Assembly (NCBI RefSeq): GCF_914271435.1
Contig: NZ_CAJZAI010000001.1
Location: 186,001-250,000 of the forward strand
DNA: 64,000 nt
Reading direction: 5' to 3'
DNA from: Cupriavidus laharis
Lineage (GTDB): Bacteria; Pseudomonadota; Gammaproteobacteria; Burkholderiales; Burkholderiaceae
A program made the position numbers and the translations under genes. How positions within the stretch are numbered: position 1 is the first letter of the stretch; every line of letters begins with the position of its first letter. Below, piece by piece: positions 61,091 through 64,000 of the stretch. The notes under the pieces are model-generated. The model searched no databases. It was not told where the DNA came from and saw only the letters and a list, made by a program, of their open reading frames with translations.

Positions 61091-62065
61091 TCAATCGCGC
61101 CCTCGTGCGGCGGATGCGGCTGAGGCGTCGAAGCTGGCGACAGGCGTTTCAAGCCGCTCGGGTAGGGTAATGGCCAGTGCCGCGGCGGCCTGCGCGAACT
61201 GCTCGCGCATGTCGTCGACCAGGCTCGACGCGGCGCGGTGGCTCGCGCGCAGCAGCTGGATTTCGAACGGCAGGGCGGGCTGCACCGCATGCAGCGAGAC
61301 GCGGTCAGGGCTGGCGCTCAAAGCGGTGTACTGGTCAAGCAGGGCCATGCCCAGGCCGGCTTCCACCAGTGCAAGCGCCAGCGAATACGTCTGCACTTCC
61401 AGCATGGAGCGCGGCTCCAGCGCATGCCGCGCCAGCGTCTGGCGCACCAGCAGGCCGAGCGAGCTGTTGTCGTCGTAGCCGATGAAGGGCCGCTCCATCA
61501 GCTTGCGCATCGGCACCACATGGCGCCGGCCGCCAGCCGGCAGCGGTTGCTCGCGCGGCACGGCCAACAGCATGTGGCCAGCGGCCACGGGCTCGCATGT
61601 GATCGCTTCGTGCCGTGGCGGCGAGAAGGCAAAGCCGAGGTCGATCTGGTTGGCCAGCAGCGCATCGACGATCTCGTCGGTATGGTGGGTCAGTACCTGC
61701 ACCTGCGTGTCGGGATAGCGCGCACAGAAGCCACGCACGGCGGGCACCAGCAGCGGCCCCGCCAGGCTCGGCGTGGCCGCCACGCGCAGGCGCCCGGCCC
61801 CCTTGTGGCGCAGGCTTTCCGATACGCGCCGCACGCGCTCGATCTCGCCATATAGCCTTTCGACATCACCGTACAGCGCAGTGGCCTCCGGCGTGGCCTG
61901 CAGGCGGCCGCGCACGCGCTCGAACAGCCGGAAGCCGAGCGATGCCTCGGCGTGCTGGAGCACGCGCGTGACGACGGGTTGGGAAACATAGAGCAGGCGC
62001 GCGGCCTCGCTGACCGTGCCGGTCAGCATGACGGCGCGGAAGACTTCAATCTGGCGCAATCGCAT
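61091..62065 (-). CDS. LysR-type transcriptional regulator
   Basis: A 324-residue regulator. The HTH is at the N-terminus (MRLRQIEVFRAVMLTGTVSEAARLLYVSQPVVTRVLQHAEASLGFRLFER) and the effector domain follows (LRVAATPSLAGPLLVPAVRGFC, DLGFAFSPPRHEAITCEPVAAGHMLLAVP). I use ATG 62065; a TTG start at 62134 would add a basic leader. It is divergent from the DadA-type gene by 125 bp, the usual layout for a LysR and its target, so it probably regulates D-amino-acid use. Confidence 0.93.
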   Translation of the reverse strand: MRLRQIEVFRAVMLTGTVSEAARLLYVSQPVVTRVLQHAEASLGFRLFERVRGRLQATPEATALYGDVERLYGEIERVRRVSESLRHKGAGRLRVAATPSLAGPLLVPAVRGFCARYPDTQVQVLTHHTDEIVDALLANQIDLGFAFSPPRHEAITCEPVAAGHMLLAVPREQPLPAGGRRHVVPMRKLMERPFIGYDDNSSLGLLVRQTLARHALEPRSMLEVQTYSLALALVEAGLGMALLDQYTALSASPDRVSLHAVQPALPFEIQLLRASHRAASSLVDDMREQFAQAAAALAITLPERLETPVASFDASAASAARGRD

Positions 62066-62189
62066 GATGGAGGTGCTGGTGCGGGGTAGCCTATAGCCTG
62101 AAGACATATTCTGGCACGTATTGGCATTGGGCAAGCCGCGTGCGCTCGGCTACGCTGCTGCCATCGGATGGAAAGCGAAAAGGACGGCA

Positions 62190-63467
62190 ATGCGGGTAGT
62201 GATCGTGGGCGCTGGCGTGGTCGGCATGACCAGCGCCTGGCGCCTGGCGCAGGATGGCCACGAGGTGACCGTGCTGGAGCGGCACGATGGCCCCGGCGAG
62301 GAGACCAGCTTCGCCAACGGCGGGCAGCTCAGCTACAGCTACGTGGCGCCGCTGGCCGGGCCCGGCGTGATGGGCAAGGTGCCGGGCTGGCTGCTGCGGC
62401 GCGATTCGCCCATGCGCTTCCGGCCCGTGGCCGACCCGGCGCAGTGGCGCTGGCTGGCCGCCTTCATGCGAGCGTGCAATGCCGCCACCAGCGAGGCCAC
62501 CACGCGCAAGCTGCTGCGCCTGGCGTTCTACTCGCGCGACCTGATGCAGGCGTTCGTGGCCAGCGAAGGTGCCAAAGCCAGTGCGAGCGATTTCGATTTT
62601 GCGCGGCGCGGAAAACTGATTGTGCACCGCGATGGCGCGGCGTTCGAATCGGCACGGCGCCTGCTCGACTATCAGGCCAGCCTCGGCTGCGAACAGCAGG
62701 CACTCGACCGCGAGGCGTGCGTGGCGCTGGAGCCCGCGCTGGCGGGCATCCGCGACGAGATCGCCGGCGCGATCTACACACCGAGCGAAGAGGTCGGCGA
62801 TTGCCACCGTTTCTGCCTGTCGCTGGCACGGTTGCTGCAACAGCAGCCCGGTGTGTCGATGCGGTTCGGTACCGTCGTGCAAGGGCTGGTGCAGGAAGGG
62901 GATCGCATCACAGGTGTGCGGACAGGGGCCGGCGTGCTGCCGGCCGATGCGGTCGTGGTGGCGGGCGGTATCGGCAGCGTGCCGCTGTTGCGTCCGGCAG
63001 GCGTGCGTCCGATGCTGTGGCCGTTGAAGGGCTACAGCATCACCGTGCCGCTGTCGAACGGTGGGCGAGCGCCGCATATCAGCATCACGGACTTCGCCAA
63101 CAAGATCGTCTATGCGCGCATCGGCAATACGCTGCGCGTCGCGGGCATGGCCGACCTCGTGCGCGGCGGCGCGCGCATCGATGTCGAGCGCGTTGGCACG
63201 CTGGTGGCGCAGACGCGCGCGCTGTTTGACGGTATCGTGCCCGATATCCCGCTCGCGCAGTTGCAGCCGTGGGCAGGACTGCGGCCAGCGACGCCCGATG
63301 GCTTGCCGATGGTCGGTCCCTCACGACTGCGGGGCCTGTGGCTCAATCTCGGGCATGGCGCGCTCGGCTTCACGCTCGCCATGGGCAGCGCCGGGCTGCT
63401 GGCCGACCAGCTCGCCGGACGCAGGCCTGCCGTCAACGCCGACGATTTCACCGCCGCGCTTGCGTAA
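62190..63467 (+). CDS. dadA: FAD-dependent D-amino-acid dehydrogenase (DadA-like)
   Basis: A 425-residue FAD oxidoreductase of the DAO family, membrane-associated in this group, that deaminates D-amino acids and passes electrons to quinones. The FAD motif is VVIVGAGVVGMTSAWRLAQDGHEVTVLERHDGPGEETSFANGGQLSYSYVAP; the family signature AFMRACNAATSEATTRKLLRL and closing PWAGLRPATPDGLPMVGPS and LNLGHGALGFTLAMGS are present. It is complete and of normal length. It is divergent from the LysR gene and followed 79 bp later by an amino-acid-binding protein gene. Confidence 0.93.
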   Translation: MRVVIVGAGVVGMTSAWRLAQDGHEVTVLERHDGPGEETSFANGGQLSYSYVAPLAGPGVMGKVPGWLLRRDSPMRFRPVADPAQWRWLAAFMRACNAATSEATTRKLLRLAFYSRDLMQAFVASEGAKASASDFDFARRGKLIVHRDGAAFESARRLLDYQASLGCEQQALDREACVALEPALAGIRDEIAGAIYTPSEEVGDCHRFCLSLARLLQQQPGVSMRFGTVVQGLVQEGDRITGVRTGAGVLPADAVVVAGGIGSVPLLRPAGVRPMLWPLKGYSITVPLSNGGRAPHISITDFANKIVYARIGNTLRVAGMADLVRGGARIDVERVGTLVAQTRALFDGIVPDIPLAQLQPWAGLRPATPDGLPMVGPSRLRGLWLNLGHGALGFTLAMGSAGLLADQLAGRRPAVNADDFTAALA

Positions 63468-63546
63468 CCGCGCGGCGGCATCTTGCAGTAGTGGTTTCGA
63501 TGGAATGCCTCGACCAACAAGCACCCTCAACAGAAGGAGCGCCAAT

Positions 63547-64000
63547 ATGAAGCAACCGCACACTTGCCACAACCGGGTCCCCCTGCGCCTGCTGGCAGCC
63601 ACCGCCCTCGGCCTGATCGGCACGTTCTCTGCCACCGCGGCCAGCGCCGCCGACGGCGACACGCTGCGCAAGATCAAGGACAGCGGGGTGATCTCGCTCG
63701 GCTACCGCGAGTCGTCGATCCCGTTCTCGTACACCGACGGCAAGGAGGTGATGGGCTACTCGCACGAGATCCTGCTGCAGATCGTCGATAAGGTGAAGGG
63801 CGAGCTGAAGATGCCGAACCTGCAGGTCAGGCTCACGCCGATCACCTCGCAGAACCGCATTCCGCTGGTGCAGAACGGCACCATCGACATCGAGTGCGGC
63901 AGCACCACGAACAACCTCGAGCGGCAGAAGCAGGTGGCGTTCTCCAACAGCCTGTTCGTCTACGGCATCAAGATGCTGACGAAGAAGGATTCCGGCGTGA
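63547..64000 (+). CDS. Amino-acid ABC transporter substrate-binding protein, partial (GltI-like)
   Basis: The first 151 residues are visible; the gene runs off the right edge. A signal peptide (LLAATALGLIGTFSATAASAADG) leads into a type 3 periplasmic-binding domain: DTLRKIKDSGVISLGYRESSIPFSYTDGKEVMGYSHEIL and PLVQNGTIDIECGSTTNNLERQKQVAFSNSLFV. It most resembles glutamate/aspartate-binding GltI. AAGGAG lies before the ATG. It follows the DadA-type gene, so the pair may serve amino-acid uptake and oxidation. Confidence 0.85.
   Translation, partial: MKQPHTCHNRVPLRLLAATALGLIGTFSATAASAADGDTLRKIKDSGVISLGYRESSIPFSYTDGKEVMGYSHEILLQIVDKVKGELKMPNLQVRLTPITSQNRIPLVQNGTIDIECGSTTNNLERQKQVAFSNSLFVYGIKMLTKKDSGV

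Overview
The window looks like a chromosomal segment of a high-GC betaproteobacterium, most likely Burkholderiaceae close to Cupriavidus/Ralstonia. This is inferred from the coding style, from the housekeeping order trxB-ftsK-lolA-(insert)-rarA-serS-tRNA-Ser, from the hemL/rubredoxin/pilGHIJ-chpA arrangement and from a Tad pilus locus of the Ralstonia type. No database search was possible, so species-level placement is not claimed.

Layout. (1) 1-6.8 kb, minus strand: front half of a Tad/Flp pilus operon, in transcription order flp1, flp2, flp3, prepilin peptidase, an unusual AAA ATPase, cpaB, cpaC secretin, a small lipoprotein and cpaE, running off the left edge. (2) 6.8-7.9 kb: about 1 kb without a convincing gene but with strong dyads. 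(3) 7.9-13.2 kb: a glycosylation island of three GT87-type membrane glycosyltransferases, a GtrB-type GT2 and a GtrA-type flippase. (4) 13.2-16.2 kb: a sigma-54 activator with a VpsR-like N-terminus, a gene-poor patch of lower GC and a truncated lysR. (5) 16.2-18.2 kb: lemA with two TPM-domain genes. (6) 18.3-30.2 kb: hemL, rubredoxin and the Pil-Chp chemosensory cluster for type IV pilus motility, closed by a perfect 17-bp hairpin. (7) 30.3-35 kb: a secreted protein and an ALDH/small membrane protein/SDR/MFS catabolic unit. (8) 35.2-46.3 kb: ppa, cytochrome b561, an acyltransferase-like protein, nadE, sugE, a TehA/SLAC1 channel, a GlxA-type regulator, P-II, a UPF0126 membrane protein, Smr protein and trxB. 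(9) 46.5-59.5 kb: ftsK, lolA, an accessory insert with lipoproteins, an alcohol-dehydrogenase remnant and a ferric-iron ABC transporter, then rarA, serS, tRNA-Ser and an HD-domain protein. (10) 59.7-64 kb: a CNNM/CorC-like protein, a LysR regulator divergent from a DadA-like dehydrogenase, and the start of an amino-acid-binding protein.

Two pilus systems are therefore represented: the structural and assembly genes of a Tad pilus, and the chemosensory control of type IV pili. The glycosylation island and the EBP regulator lie next to the Tad locus, which suggests, but does not prove, a surface-glycan or pilus-modification role. Most of the rest is core metabolism and cell division. Signs of recombination are the two gene remnants (lysR at 15.8-16.2 kb, ADH tail at 50.1 kb) and the transporter block that separates lolA from rarA.
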